Below, piece after piece: positions 22,028-33,984 of a DNA stretch of 64,000 nt. Numbering within the stretch: the stretch's first letter is position 1; each line of letters begins with the position of its first letter. The position numbers and the translations under genes are program-made. Under the pieces are notes generated by a model. That model was not told where the DNA came from, ran no database searches, and worked only from the letters and a program-made list of their open reading frames with translations. Origin of the DNA: Cladophialophora immunda (taxonomy: Eukaryota; Ascomycota; Eurotiomycetes; Chaetothyriales; Herpotrichiellaceae); NCBI RefSeq assembly GCF_000835495.1, contig NW_015622544.1, positions 2,942,855 to 3,006,854 on the forward strand, in the 5' to 3' direction.

Positions 22028-23266
22028 ATGCTCTTCAAGACAACTGCACTTGCCACACTACTTACCGTGGCCCAGGCCCGGTTTAATCAAGAACAAATTC
22101 CCATCCCGGCCATTGCAGCTGTCCAGGGCGGCGCTCCAGGAGTGGCTCAAACCATTGCTGGTGCTGCTGTAAGCGATCTCCTGGCAGCAACCAATGCCTG
22201 CGACAAGCTCAAGCGTGGTGACCAAATCATCGCCGAGCTCGGTACCGGAGCTGATGCCATTGCTGCTGCTATCGGCATCGTTGCTGCAGAGAAGAATTTC
22301 AATCCATTCGTTCAGTCGATCCCTACCATCTGCGATGACCCGACTCTGCCGGCTACAGATGTTCTCCGAGGTATCACGCCTCTGATTGACCCTGCAGTGG
22401 TTGGCTCAGATATCGCAAATGCTTTGTCTGCTAAGACCAAGGTCACTCCACTAGATGCCACTGGCAAGAGTGTCGCGGACCTGCTCGCTGAGAATGGATT
22501 CACCAATTTTACTGGGCAATCTGCTGCCGGTGCTACAAGTGCCCCTCCAGCTGCATCCTTGAGTGCTGCTACCGAGGCCTCCAGCACCTCTGGGGCCGCT
22601 GCCACTGTGACAGTCAATGGCTGTGGCACTGTCGACACATCAGGTCAGTCTCGCTCTTCAAAATTTGAACAATCACAATACTAATACTTCACAGTTGCAA
22701 CCTCGTCGGCTGCTGAAATCGCGATGACCACGACTGCTGAGGTCGCAACCTCTACAACCACTGCCACTGTCGAAACCACGACGGCCGCGGCAGCTACAAC
22801 AGGCAACGCCACTGAGACTTCGACAGTGAGCGGTGCCGATTTCGGTCTCTGTGTACCGACCATGAAGTTCGAAGGTGGACTCGGTGGCCGGCCTGCCACC
22901 GAATTCACTTTCTTGCCTATCGACCCTCTCTGTGCCCAAGGTCAACAGGAGGCCTTGAATCCAAGTACGTTACGCCCCTTGTATCTGCGAGTCGTCCAAT
23001 ATATAGGACTAATCATGTACTACCCAGATATCATCACCAACCGAATCTGCGACCAACTCACCAACGTCTGCGAGGCCAATGACGCAGCGAAGACATTGTG
23101 TCGAAGTGTCCAGGCTCAAATTGAGGCGCTAGGAACTAGAGACAAGTCGACCGCCGATACCTGGAACACCAATCTCGGGTTCCCCGGAACCATCACGAAC
23201 CCAGATGGTGGTCCTGCAGAGCCGCCTGCAAAGATGAGGGTGGTTCGATCTTACCGAGACTATTGA
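22028..23266 (+). CDS. Secreted Ser/Thr-rich cell-wall-type protein
   Basis: Predicted 374-residue secreted protein of a fungus-specific family often labelled in databases as wall or 'circumsporozoite-like' protein; biochemical role unknown. Exons are 22028-22643, 22695-22964 and 23028-23266, with introns of 51 and 63 nt. Residues 1-17 (MLFKTTALATLLTVAQA) form a clear signal peptide. The N-terminal domain is Ala-rich (ACDKLKRGDQIIAELGTG, AAEKNFNPFV, DDPTLPATDVLRGI). The centre (about 180-250) is a Ser/Thr/Ala stretch suited to O-mannosylation. The C-terminal domain has several cysteines (NRICDQLTNVCEAN, AKTLCRS). No GPI signal is evident: the tail RVVRSYRDY is polar. The C/T-rich leader before the ATG suggests strong expression. 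This is recalled-family evidence plus visible composition. Confidence 0.82.
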
Positions 23267-24068
23267 GTCTATTTGGAGAGAGCATCGAAATCTGTACGGG
23301 CGTGATCTTCGTCAATCTCGCAGTCCCCCCGCTTGTCGTGGGAATTGCATCCCCGCAAGCGATGAACAGATATCGAGGAAAGAGCTACTATCAAATCACG
23401 GTGTTATTGAAAACGCCTCACCCGAGAAGACTGGGGCAAACTCGTACGAGTGCACTGTACTGAGTATGTATCATTAGAAGTCACGATAGACGAAGAGAAA
23501 TGCTCGATTAACGACCGAACTGGCCTCCCGCTCAGATGAAACTTGCCGTTGTAGATGGGAGAGGCCGAGTGACTATCCACAAAGGAACAAGGAATATTCC
23601 GTACCCTTCGCCTTCGCAACTACACGTAACACGGACCTCGCTTCCATCCTGCCAGCGTTTGCGAGAAATGCCTGGATCCCACGATGCTCCGAGACTTGAG
23701 GAAATACTGATACTTTCACGTTGCGAACAGGGTACAGTTGAAGTCAATGAAGGGGACTAGAACATCATTATCATTAGTCCTCCCCCCCGGTTTCAGATTG
23801 TGGTGCAAGTACATGAAGCGGTCTCGTCTGGCAATTTTGTTGTCCGCGAGAAAGAGAGAGAGAGAAACAATAACCACAACTTCGTCGCGCACTCATCCTT
23901 TTCCATCCTGGGATTTGTACAGCTCGCCCCCTGGCAGATTATGTGCGATCGACGTTGCTGAGGACGAACGAGCAACAGTCCAAGTACTTTTTTGCCAACT
24001 TCCCATTTCCGATAATAGTTGCATTACATTTCGCAACTGATTTCCGAATGCCGGGCGAGGCGGGGGTT
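23267..24068. other. Convergent 3' intergenic region
   Basis: This 802-bp gap lies between the wall-protein stop and the hydrolase stop. It contains a short (GA)n run near 23853-23868. No gene is supported. Confidence 0.5.
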
Positions 24069-25986
24069 TCAGGATTGACGGGTCTTCTGGATCCATTCGA
24101 TCGCGTCGAGCAAGTATGGGACCTAATATACCGTGTTGGTATCTTTAGCAGTGTCTCGTAGGAAAATATGACTATCACCCAGTTCCTTCAAGGAAAGGGG
24201 AGGGTAAATAGAAGTGGCCAAAGGATGGGGAGGAAGAAGAAGAAGAAAGACGACGGGACCAGACGTTCACGTTGACTTACGAATTTCTGGGGATCCTCCG
24301 TGGCCGGGAAATGTCCCAGGCCTTTCATGGCCTTGAAGTTGGCGCCGTGGATCTTCTTCGCCGTCGCGTGAGACATCTCGGGCGTCGTGGACCAGTCGTA
24401 TTCGCCGGTGAGGAAGTAAATGGGACACTTCTTGACGTCGATGGACGCGACGCGGTCGCGGGCGTCGAAGCCGCCAAAGTAGAAGTCCAGATCACCGTGG
24501 AAGATCCCGTACGCTTGACCGGAGTACATATGCTGGTAGCGAAAAAAAGGATCAGCACAAAGGTTGAGGATAGAGAGAGCAGGATAATAAGAGTCGGCCA
24601 GTGTTGGGGTTAGGGTTAGGGTCTGATTGCCATACCCAGATGAGCAACTTGTTGACCTTGGGGCTCTGAGGCGCCATCATGCCGTAGACTGCAAGCGTGT
24701 CAGTGGAATTCAAAATCCAATGTCTTCGCGCGGGATGCAACTTACTCCAGTCTGGGTTGAACAAGGCTTGATTACACACGGGACTCTTGTCATTAAACTG
24801 TCGGTCCATGGTCAAATAGTCGCAGCCCTGAAGGGGAATGGTGCCTCCAGCACCGACTTCCTCTGCCCGTATTGCGACAGCTACACATACTTGACCGGCC
24901 ACTAGAGCACAAGAAGAGTCAGCGAAGCCGCTCGAGATGGATTGTGAGAACCTGTTTCGCCATCTTCCGCTTTCGGTGCCACGAGGCCGGGTAGCAAATA
25001 TCAGACAGGATCAAAACTCACTGCTAGCTCCGCAAACGATGGGCTTGTTGAGTTTCAAGGCCTTGACCACTTCCCTGATGGTTCCAACATACGCATCCTC
25101 GTTGTTCGTATGATTCCCCGGGATATGGTTGCTACCAGGGAAGCTCCTCCCATGAGCGGGCAAGTCGAAGGCAATCATGGTGCATTTCTCGCGCATGCGG
25201 GCGTCGTTCATCACGCCGTGATATTGCCGGCTGTCACTTCCTGCGGTATGCAGAAACACGATCTGCTGGGGCCCGTTGCCAGAAGTCTCATAGAAGACCT
25301 TGGTGCGGCCCCAGACGGGTGCGTTGATGTAGATGTATTTGCCTGTCAGATGGTCTTCGTCGGTCTCGGGCTGTTCGTCTTCCTTCAGGGGCCCGTTCTG
25401 GCCCTCTCGAAGGAGTTCGAGGAGGCGGGTGGCCAAGTGGCAGTACTGGGCAAACTTGACCTGGTTGCCTTCAACACCGACTCCCTCTTGTACGATGTTC
25501 ATGCCCTGGTCGAGTCAACTTTCCACACGTGAATTGTCTTCGGGCATCTGTTCCCCTACCTGTAAACCAACAAAGCTGGTATAGGGAGCGACGGGAGCGG
25601 CGGCAAAGAATTTCTCCCACTGTTCGGGCTGTGCTCGAAGAACAAAGTCGGCTTTGGAAGGAGACCCGGTTGAAGTCGTGGTTTTGGCGCCGGGTGACAC
25701 TGTAACGAGAATAGCTTCTTCTCCCCCAAGACTCTGCACGCCCATTGTCACAGATTCAAAGATGGCTTTGGTATCGACGAATGCTTGCCATTGGGGATCC
25801 TTGTCCAAGGACTTGTTGAGAGAGGATACCGCATTGGACATTGCCTGAGGCAAAGATGTCCAAGAATGGGTCTAGATCGTCATTAGTCTGGATGTAGCAG
25901 CGAAACCGCCATCACAGGAGGAACGGAGGACGTGGTGCTTTGGTGAGAAGACGTACGGTGCCATTTGCGCCGTTCACAGGAGGCAT
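24069..25986 (-). CDS. Alpha/beta hydrolase with N-terminal SCP2-like domain
   Basis: Predicted 446-residue hydrolase; substrate unknown. Seven exons on the minus strand: 25986-25957, 25871-25560, 25505-25022, 24901-24746, 24688-24636, 24532-24281 and 24122-24069. All introns are GT..AG and all phases agree. The N-terminal 115 residues resemble an SCP2/sterol-carrier fold (DFVLRAQPEQWEKFF). The hydrolase part shows the oxyanion region FLHTAGSD, nucleophile elbow GAS275MAG (completed by splicing across intron 3), acid D391 in TGEYDWS and H419 in GLGHFPAT. The last exon (VPYLLDAIEWIQKTRQS) is only 18 codons. It lies 0.9 kb downstream of the ABCC transporter on the same strand. The fold is secure; the SCP2 assignment is moderate. 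Confidence 0.85.
24606..24621 (+). repeat. Telomere-like GGGTTAGGGTTAGGG array in a hydrolase intron
   Basis: The plus strand reads GGGGTTAGGGTTAGGG inside the 103-nt intron 24533-24635. TTAGGG is the usual telomere unit of filamentous fungi. On the transcribed strand the run is CCCTAACCCTAACCCC, which also supplies CTAAC, a branch-site-like sequence, though close to the donor. Confidence 0.85.
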
Positions 25987-26908
25987 CTTGATTAGATTGT
26001 GAGTTGTCAGGTCGTCCCGGTGTGTAAAGCAGTGATAGAATTTGGGTTATAGCAAGTTATGCTGAAGGTGAGGTGTAACGCACCCCGCGAGCCGCCACAG
26101 CTCTCTTTAACCTCTGGCAGACAGCTCTTTCTCCGCATACTTGTCCTCGTGTCCAAATTGGGGGAGGGCATCTCGCAGCTTCGAGAGGACGAAGACACAG
26201 CTTGCCGATGGCCAGAGCGCTTTGGACTACCGCCTCGTCAGCAACCCATTACATCCCCGAGAGAGACCAAGAGACCATGCGCCTTTCAGGTGGTGGAAAC
26301 GCGTGGAGAACGATCGCAGGCAATTGGGTGGAAAAGGGCGATATCACCAGGATCCCTGGGCGACCGATCTCGGAATTGCAGTCGATCAGAGACCTCCCTT
26401 CGACAGAACCAATGGAGGATCATCGACCCCGCAGGGCAAACAACTTCGAGAGGAGAAAATGGTGAGGAGAGGCGTGAGAAGGATGGCAGATGAGGTAGTC
26501 CCTGAGTTCCAGAGAATGAGCGAGTGGCGGACTTCAATCGCCGCTCTTGGAGACCGTGGATCAGGAAGGATCAACATCGATGCCGAAGCCAGATTGGAGA
26601 AGGGGGGAGAAGATGGAGTAACAAAGTCATCGGCCAGAAAGCGCGAGGTTGGTATGTGCTTTTGATCTTGCGTCGTCTATATTGTCGCCAATAGTGTTGT
26701 CTCTGGACCAGACCGGTGCCACTTAGACTGACTCGCTCATGGCACGCAATTGTCTAGTCCCAACTATACAGGGACGAGAGATATATGTACAGACTGAAGC
26801 CATTCATCTCTTAAGTAGTCAGCGAAAGCAATTGCTCCTCCCACCCGCCGAATCTCATAGTACCCAAATTACCCCAACCATGCATAACAGAAAGTCCTTG
26901 GACGCACA
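25987..26908. other. Intergenic region between ABC transporter 3' end and hydrolase 5' end
   Basis: This 922-bp gap lies between two minus-strand genes. On the plus strand, three overlapping frames stay open across about 26059-26665. None has a recognisable domain, and the longest lacks an early ATG, so I do not call a gene. The part next to 25986 should hold the hydrolase promoter. Confidence 0.4.
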
Positions 26909-29900
26909 TCAAGAGTCATCGATCAATCGCCGTTCCTGCCACGATTTCTTTGCCAAGTCATACAATGTGTCGAAGTCGCCGCTCGTTTGGCACATGGCTC
27001 TGAAATGACCATCTTCCTTTTGCAGCAGCTCCCAGGGATCAGCATACTCCACTACCTCTCCTTTGTCAAGCACCAATACTCGATCGTAATCAATAATGGT
27101 CTGCAATCGATGAGCAATGGTCAATATAGTGTTGTTGTGGAGTTCTCGTAGAGTGTCTTGGATCTTGGAATCAGTCGCATAGTCGATCGATGCCGTGGCT
27201 TCATCCATCACTAGCACTTTTGGTGACTTCAGTAATGCTCTAGCAAGACACAGCAGCTGTCGTTGGCCCTGAGACAGGTTCGAGCCAGATTCAGCCACTG
27301 GAGAAGACAAGTCTCGGAAAATGTTTTTGTTTTCCTTGCTGTTGCTGGCAACGTGGACAAGGGTCGAGTCGGATTTCACGGTCCCTTTCGCAGACAGCGA
27401 GACATGACTCTGCGGCGGACTTGAATCCCCCCGGACTGTTGGTGATCGGCTGGAGGCCTCAAGCGGTGTTGTTGCACCCGACTGCTCTGAGCCACTATGT
27501 GCCCCTGAGATGAGCTGGACTCGTCGAAGGGCGGTGAAGATCTCTTCATCCGTGAAGAGTTCAAACGGGTCCAGATTGCTCCTTAGCGTGCCGGAAAAGA
27601 GGGTGGGATCCTGGGGGACGATCGTGATGTTTTCCCGCAAGTCTTGAAGCCCGATGAGTCCAATGTCGACATCATCAATCAAGATCTTGCCCTCCTCCGC
27701 CTCCAAGCCTCTGAACAATGCCAGCGCGAGTGAGCTCTTGCCTGCACCAGTCCTCCCGACAATCCCGACTTTGTGCCCTGCTTCAATCTTGAAAGTCACG
27801 TTTCTTAGTACAGGTTCTAGATCTGGTCGGTATCTCGTGCTGTATCCGATGAACTCGACAACTCCGTGACTGGGCCAATTCGCCGCAGGTTTTGTCTCCG
27901 GGATATTTGCAGGTGCTTCTTGCTCGACGTCGATGTACTCTTGTATTCGTTCGACGGCGTTCATGTTCTGTTCATTGGCAGCATATAGGCGCACCAGCCA
28001 CAGAACATTTTGGGTGAAAGTGATAGCATAAGATAGTGCCAACCCTGCAGCGCCAGGGTCAATGCGGCCAGCGTTAATGACCACGAACATGGCTGAAAAG
28101 AAAGACACCAGTGCCCCCGCAATATCGATCCGAAATGCGAGCCATCTGTTAGTAGCCCACAAGTAGATGAATGGGCGGTTGTGTGTGTTGACCTTCAATT
28201 GGCTGTCCTCGATGAATCTCGACTCATCTCCATAGGCCCGAATCGTGACCACTCCACTCAACGTCTCCCCAAAATGTTGGAACAGAGGGCTTCGCTGAAC
28301 TGCTTCGATCCGTTTCAAGTCGCGTGACGAGCGGATGTAGAGGAGACCGGTTAGTATGTACATGATGGTGATGAAGACACCTGGGATCAAGAAGCCAGGA
28401 GTGATGACGGAAATCAGGACCACAATCGTCAGGACGGCGGCGGCGCTGTGCAGCATGCCAATCGCCACAGGAGCGACTTCTTGGTCCAGAGCTTGAATGT
28501 CTTTAGAGAATCGATTAGTTAGCTGGCCGAGCGGCGTCGAATCGAAAAAGCGAAATTTGGCGCGAAGAATGCTTGTCAAGAGTCTCTCATGCAGACACCA
28601 AGACTGCAGATATCCGTTAGCTCGCACACGTATTGACGCTGCCCATTGACCGGTAACTCCTGCGAAGACCAAGGGGATTGAAACAGGACGAGGACTTACA
28701 GCGCGACGAGAGCCCCAGAACAGGATGATTTCTCGGGAAACTAAAAGCGTGCGTTAGCTTGTTTCGACCTTGAGAGCGCAAGGAATATGACGCTTTCGAT
28801 CCAGAATGCTGTCGGAAAGGGGGAGAACTCACAGCAGATAAAAACGTACAGACCACCAATCAGGGCATATATCCCAAGATAGTAGCCATCGTCGACATCA
28901 TAAAATGACTTGACAACCCATGGTATGCCGTAGGATGGCGCTGTTTGGGGCATTTGAACATATGAACCTCCAAAATTCGATGTTGCTCCCATCGCCTTCA
29001 CATCCTGAAAGGCATTTACGGCTGCATGTGTCGTATGCACACCGCGGACGTGGTAGGCGTTGGCCCACTGTCTGATCCACAAGTTTGTCGCGACTGAACC
29101 CAATTGTGTTGCTATGAATCCCCACGCAGCGAAAATCCAATAGTACCAAGGGCCCATCGCCTTAAGATACATCTGGATTGTTGACCATTTCACACTTCCT
29201 GTGGCTTTTGCTTCAATCCGGTGATCGATGAATTGTTTCTCGGGCTTATTCGTCTTCGGCCTGCCTTTATTGGTTGCCTTCCCGCTTGGGTCGGCGGTAC
29301 CGTTTGTATTTCTTCCAGACAAATGTGATCGCTCTTCTTCGAGGTTGGACGGTGTGCGGGACGGCGGTCTGGAGTTGGTCCTTGAAACAGGACGTGACTT
29401 GAAGAGTTCATCCCCGAGCGTGCCGCTTTCGATAATTTCTTGCGGCGTTCCTTGAGCCACGATCTTACCGTTGTCGAGGACAACCACCCAACTCGCAAGT
29501 GGGACCGTAAGTGCCACGTTGTGCGAGACCAGGATACAAGTTCGGTGGGCCATCAGATCTCCAGTCAGAGCCTCTTCGAAGATGTGCTTGGCGGTGTGAG
29601 CGTCGACAGCACTAAGACAGTCATCGAGAAGTATGTGCTTCGAATTCGAATACATCGCTCGCGCAAGCGATATTCGCTGCTTCTGACCTCCTGACAAAGT
29701 GATTCCCTTCTCACCAACCAAAGTCTGGTCACCAGCGTCCAGGATCTCTAGATCACGTTCCAGAGCACAAATTGAAATGACCTCATGGTAGCGATCTTCA
29801 TCATAGGGACTGGCAAAGAGAATATTCTCTTTGATTGTCGCATTGACCAGCCACGCCTGCTGTGCGCAATATGCCACACTCTCAGTCAGCCCCGTCACAG

Positions 29901-32205
29901 GGTCAGGGCGCAGATCTTGTCGTACAGATCCACCCGGGATGTAAACAGCACCGCTGAGCAGTTGCATTTCCCCCAACAATGCCATTAAAAGAGAGGTCTT
30001 GCCGGCTCCCGTCGGTCCAGCGATGACATTCAACTGACCAATAGAGAACTCGGCGCTCATGTTGATAAGTCTGAATGCCTCGCTCACGTCTTCGTCGGTT
30101 GTTCCCCAAGTTAAGGTAGCATTTTCAAGCGCAATGCGGGTGGTCGGTAGGCTTCTTCGTCTGCTCTGGCGCAATTGCAGATATTTCTCTGTTTCTGCCT
30201 CCTCTAGGAACTGCTCAACTCGATCAACCGATACCTTGGACTCTTGAACGTGAGCTACCATGTCGGCAAGCTGGTCCAATGGAATCCGAAGTAGAGAGAA
30301 CATCGATAAGGCTGGAAAGGCGATGGAGGGCACCAGCGGTCGCTTCTCGACTCGCGTGTACATGAGAAACGAAACAAAAGTGATCAGAATCGGGACACCA
30401 CTCCAGATGGTAGCTGCAGATGCCCACAAAACGTATTTGCGCCATAAGGCAGAGAGCTCGACTTGTCTTTTCTCGTTCACATTGTTTTGGAAACGCTGCT
30501 CCCAGGCGAAGTATTTGATGATTCTGATGTTTTGGAGAACTTCATTCGTGACGTGAATTCTGCCATCAGTGGCTGCCATGATCCGTTTCTGTGCCGCCTG
30601 GAACGAATGTGCGATGTAGAGGTTGAGTGGCAAGATAAGGATCATCACGAATATTCCAACGAAAGAGCTGAAGCCAAGGACGTTGTATAGCAGGCTCACA
30701 GCCATAACCAGTTGGACGGGTACCGCCGCCCAGAGAAAATGGAGATAGGCACAGACTTCGGCCACTTTGAAGGAATCAATGGACATCAAGTTAATGATGG
30801 TGCCGTTGTTGGCTTGAGATCCCGTGGACTTCTTAGAATTGGCGTCAGACGCAGCATTCTGCTGTTTTCGGCCCCTTCCTCTGCAAAGCGACCCGATCTT
30901 TGCCCAGAAACTTCCTTCCTTTCGAGCAGCTTCTTCTCCAAGCTTTGTATCAGTGGTTGCCGCCGCCTTCCGTCTCAAAGTCTTGGAGTATATCTCGCCA
31001 ATGATAATAGCACGTAGTTGAATGCAGATTTTTCGACCGATCCACAGGCCTTGACCATCGCCAACTGCTTGAACAGCTCCTGTGGCGAAAAGAAGGATGA
31101 CATACAGCCACGCAGCACTAACGGGAACTGTGTCTGTGTTTTCCAGGTATTCCAGAACGGCCTTCAAGAGAAGGGTTGGAAGAAACATGAAGACGCTGGC
31201 CAGCATACACCATGCACCCTGGATTAAAATCTGAGTCTTAAAGTGCAGGAGGAGTCGGACAGCTAGCGAGTGAGTCTTTCGAATCTGCCGGAACTGGGCT
31301 AGTACAGTCTCTGCCTTGTCTTCCAAAGCCAGATTCCAGACATCAGCGAGCTCCAACGTCTTCTTGAATCCTTTCCAGACGATCGGGTCGACCCAAGTAA
31401 ACGTTGCGAGGGACAGGACGCTGGCGAGCGGCTCTCGAGACGGTTCGATGTCACCTTCATACTCCAGCAAAACACCTTTGTTTCCCTTTCGAGCTGTGAG
31501 AGCAAGTACGACAAGCGTACACGTGATCGCAAACGACACTATTGTCAGGATCTGAGAAGGTTGCCCAGGGCGGTGGACAAGAACAGAACGGAACACCCAA
31601 ACTTGGCAAAGCCATTGGACGATGTACAGCGCTGAACTGTGATTCCAGAGGCCTTTGAGAGGGCTTTGCCACTTCGTTGTGGAAGAGACCAGACGTGCCC
31701 CAGCAATGACTAGGAGATAAGCCCACACGGCGGTCTCTGCTGTCCAAGTCCTTCTTTTTCGGTCCGATGTGTTCAAAAGGGCTGCAACATTTACGGCAAG
31801 TTGTGCGGACAGCAGTAGGAATTCAAATGTGACCATGAAGACTTCGCCTGTAGGTTTGTTTACATCCTTCGTTGAGTGTCCTCCATGAGAGTATGTCTTC
31901 TGCAGCGTCAGTCTGGCTAGGCTATCATCGTCTTCATCGCCAGACTCAGGCTCATCCTCGCTGGTGTCAACAAGAAGATCTCGAGATCGGTTGTGAAATC
32001 GTATCGTCGTTTGCCAAAGGAATTGGTGAAGTAGAAGCAAGAGAGACACCGCACATGCCAGCAATGGCAAGAGAGTCTGGAGATAGCTATTTGCACTCGA
32101 TCAGCACATGAGCTCAGACAGAACATGCGATATCACATACTCGGCTTGGAAGCATGCAGACAAGTCGTCAACCCGCCATATCGGGCTACTGCAATGCGCG
32201 AACAT
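26909..32205 (-). CDS. ABCC/MRP-type full-size ABC transporter
   Basis: Predicted 1,684-residue ATP-driven exporter of conjugates or drugs (vacuolar or plasma membrane). Four exons: 32205-32141, 32086-28833, 28740-28700 (41 nt) and 28603-26909; phases agree. The start MFAHCSSPIWRVDD and continuation DYLQTLLPLL match MRP N-termini and lead into a TMD0. NBD1: Walker A GPTGAGKTS (~710), signature LSGGQKQR (~820), Walker B ILLDDCLSAVD with Asp instead of the catalytic Glu, the usual ABCC degeneracy. NBD2 (from ~1,395): GRTGAGKSS, LSQGQRQ, LVMDEATASID, canonical. TMD1 has a ~60-residue charged insertion and the inter-domain linker is Ser/Arg-rich. Intron 2 must use the CTGCAG acceptor at 28604, which restores GSRRASWCLHERLL; the nearer CAG at 28660 breaks phase. 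Substrate is not predictable. Confidence 0.92.
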
Positions 32206-33123
32206 CGCCGCAATCGATTTTCCACAACAGTCACCACTCTTCAACCGATGCGGGGATGGCAAAATTCATGTCGACCCGGACAAGCAGTGCTGGAAGATAC
32301 TGATAGGGACAGAAATTAAGAGCACGTCGAGATGAAAATGCGACAAGGTCAAATCCATAACTCAAACAAATAATAATGGGCAGAGACGGACCTGGAAGGA
32401 CATGCTCGGTTGTTGTTGACCAAGTGGTCCCTCCTTCCGCGGTCAACGCTTCCATCCAGCCTCTGACGCCACTTATTGACTACGATCAAAGTTTCCCATA
32501 TTACTTAGGGCATGTCCGAACCGGGAAATAAGGATGAACGGTGAGTGGCTGGGAGGCACGAGACTTTCCTCGGGCACACTCGGGGGCGCTCGGGGTACAG
32601 CGATAGGCAAGCCCGAAGCCTAGTGAGCCCAAATGCCTGCCCAAAGGTGCAGCCGACAATCCGGCTGCGGACCTCAACTCTGGGACATCAACCGCTCTAT
32701 CACCTCATATACGAGTAATCCCTGGCCTCATCTCACTCAAGATTTCGACCGCTTTTTCTGACCGTTGGAAAGTCACTCCTTTCCTCTCTGGCTGCTCCCC
32801 CGACACGACTCTTGTGGCCTGCGCTGTTTACTGTTTGCTCCTTGAGCTTTGCCACACCCTGTTCTGGCGCCCAGATCCGGGAGATCCATTCTCTAAGACG
32901 ACCGTGAACAATGTATAGTTGTCGGTAACAATCACCTGCGGCGGCTAAACATCACCCTTTCAAACACCTCATTCACCTTCAGGACAGTCACCCGAGAGAA
33001 ACCCGTCTACTCTACTGCGTTCAACGCCTGCCGCAACTAAATTTCCTCCCCCTTTCCACCTCGGTCGCCTGTTTCCTTCTCCGCCACCACCCGCCAACTT
33101 GTGTCGCAGTAACTTCGCCCAAC
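32206..33123. promoter_or_regulatory. Divergent promoter region, ABC transporter and CDC34
   Basis: This 918-bp gap separates two divergent genes. The 400 bp before 33124 are C/T-rich, typical of a fungal 5' leader. A frame starting at an ATG at 32455 (MEALTAEGG) lies upstream of the transporter; I consider it leader or uORF because the MRP-like N-terminus begins at 32205. Confidence 0.45.
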
Positions 33124-33984
33124 ATGTCTCAAGCGGTCCTCATGAAGGAATATAAGGCTCTAGCCAAAGAGAAATGGGTTCAGATCGAGGTGAGCTGTGG
33201 TACAAATCCTTCCCGTACGCAGGGCTAACTCAACTAGATCGATGAAGAGAACATCTATCACTGGAACCTCGCCTTGATGGTCATTAACCCTGACTCTCTC
33301 TACTATGGTGGCTATTTCAAGGCTCAGATGAGCTTCCCAAGAGATTACCCTTACAAACCGCCGGGTTAGTATCTCGACTCGCCTGAATTTTTCTGACGCT
33401 GACCCCTTTCAGACTTCCGCTTTTCCAAGCCCCTGTGGCATCCGAACATTTATGCTGACGGCCGACTGTGCATTTCCATTCTTCATGCACCTGGCGAGGA
33501 TATTATGTCTGGCGAGAGCGCTGGTGAGCGCTGGTCCCCAGCTCAACGCGTTGAATCAGTGCTCATCTCCATCCTTTCCCTGCTGGACGACCCCGAGATA
33601 TCTTCCCCAGCCAACGTCGACGCCAGCGTCATGTTCAGGGACGACAAGGAAGCATTCAAAGCAAGAGTGAGACAGGATGTTGAAGCGTCAAAGAAGGACA
33701 TTCCCGAAGGGTTCGTCATGCCTACGCACGAGACGACCAAGCCAGTCATCGAGAAGATCGACGATGATTTCTGGAACGACAGTGATGCAGAAGATGTCGA
33801 TTTCGATGACTTTGACGACTTTGATGATGATGCCGCCAACGGCAGCGAATCGGATCAGGAGTTGAACAACGATTCCGAAGATGAGGAGAACTACGATGAC
33901 GATGATGACGACGATGCGGAGCATGTTAAGGGCAAAGCTCGGGGAGACCGACTCGACTCTGATATGACGGAACCAGACGAATGA
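33124..33984 (+). CDS. cdc34: Ubiquitin-conjugating enzyme E2, Cdc34/Ubc3 type
   Basis: E2 enzyme that works with SCF (cullin-RING) ligases to build ubiquitin chains on cell-cycle and other substrates. The model is 254 residues in three exons: 33124-33189, 33238-33364 and 33413-33984, with two 48-nt introns, the first with a GCTAACT branch. The UBC fold shows YPYKPPDFRF and the HPN triad followed by active-site C84 in NIYADGRLCISIL. The acidic loop insertion typical of Cdc34 (PGEDIMSGESAGERWSP, about 91-107) follows directly. The C-terminal 80 residues are an Asp/Glu tail (DFDDFDDFDDD and EENYDDDDDDDAEH). Cdc34 uses such a tail to bind cullin. Loop plus tail separate it from Ubc7. Confidence 0.93.

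Noticed and set aside
26059..26665. Three overlapping plus-strand frames (up to 174 codons)
   Set aside because: No domain, the longest begins at a non-ATG codon, and three frames open at once points to composition rather than coding.
28633..28660. CAG acceptor at 28660 for ABC transporter intron 2
   Set aside because: It shifts the frame and loses the conserved segment. The CTGCAG at 28604 keeps both and has a GCTAAC branch site just upstream.
32231..32455. ATG-started frame MEALTAEGG upstream of the ABC transporter as its first exon
   Set aside because: The MRP-like N-terminus starts cleanly at 32205, and I found no splice pair that joins this frame in phase.
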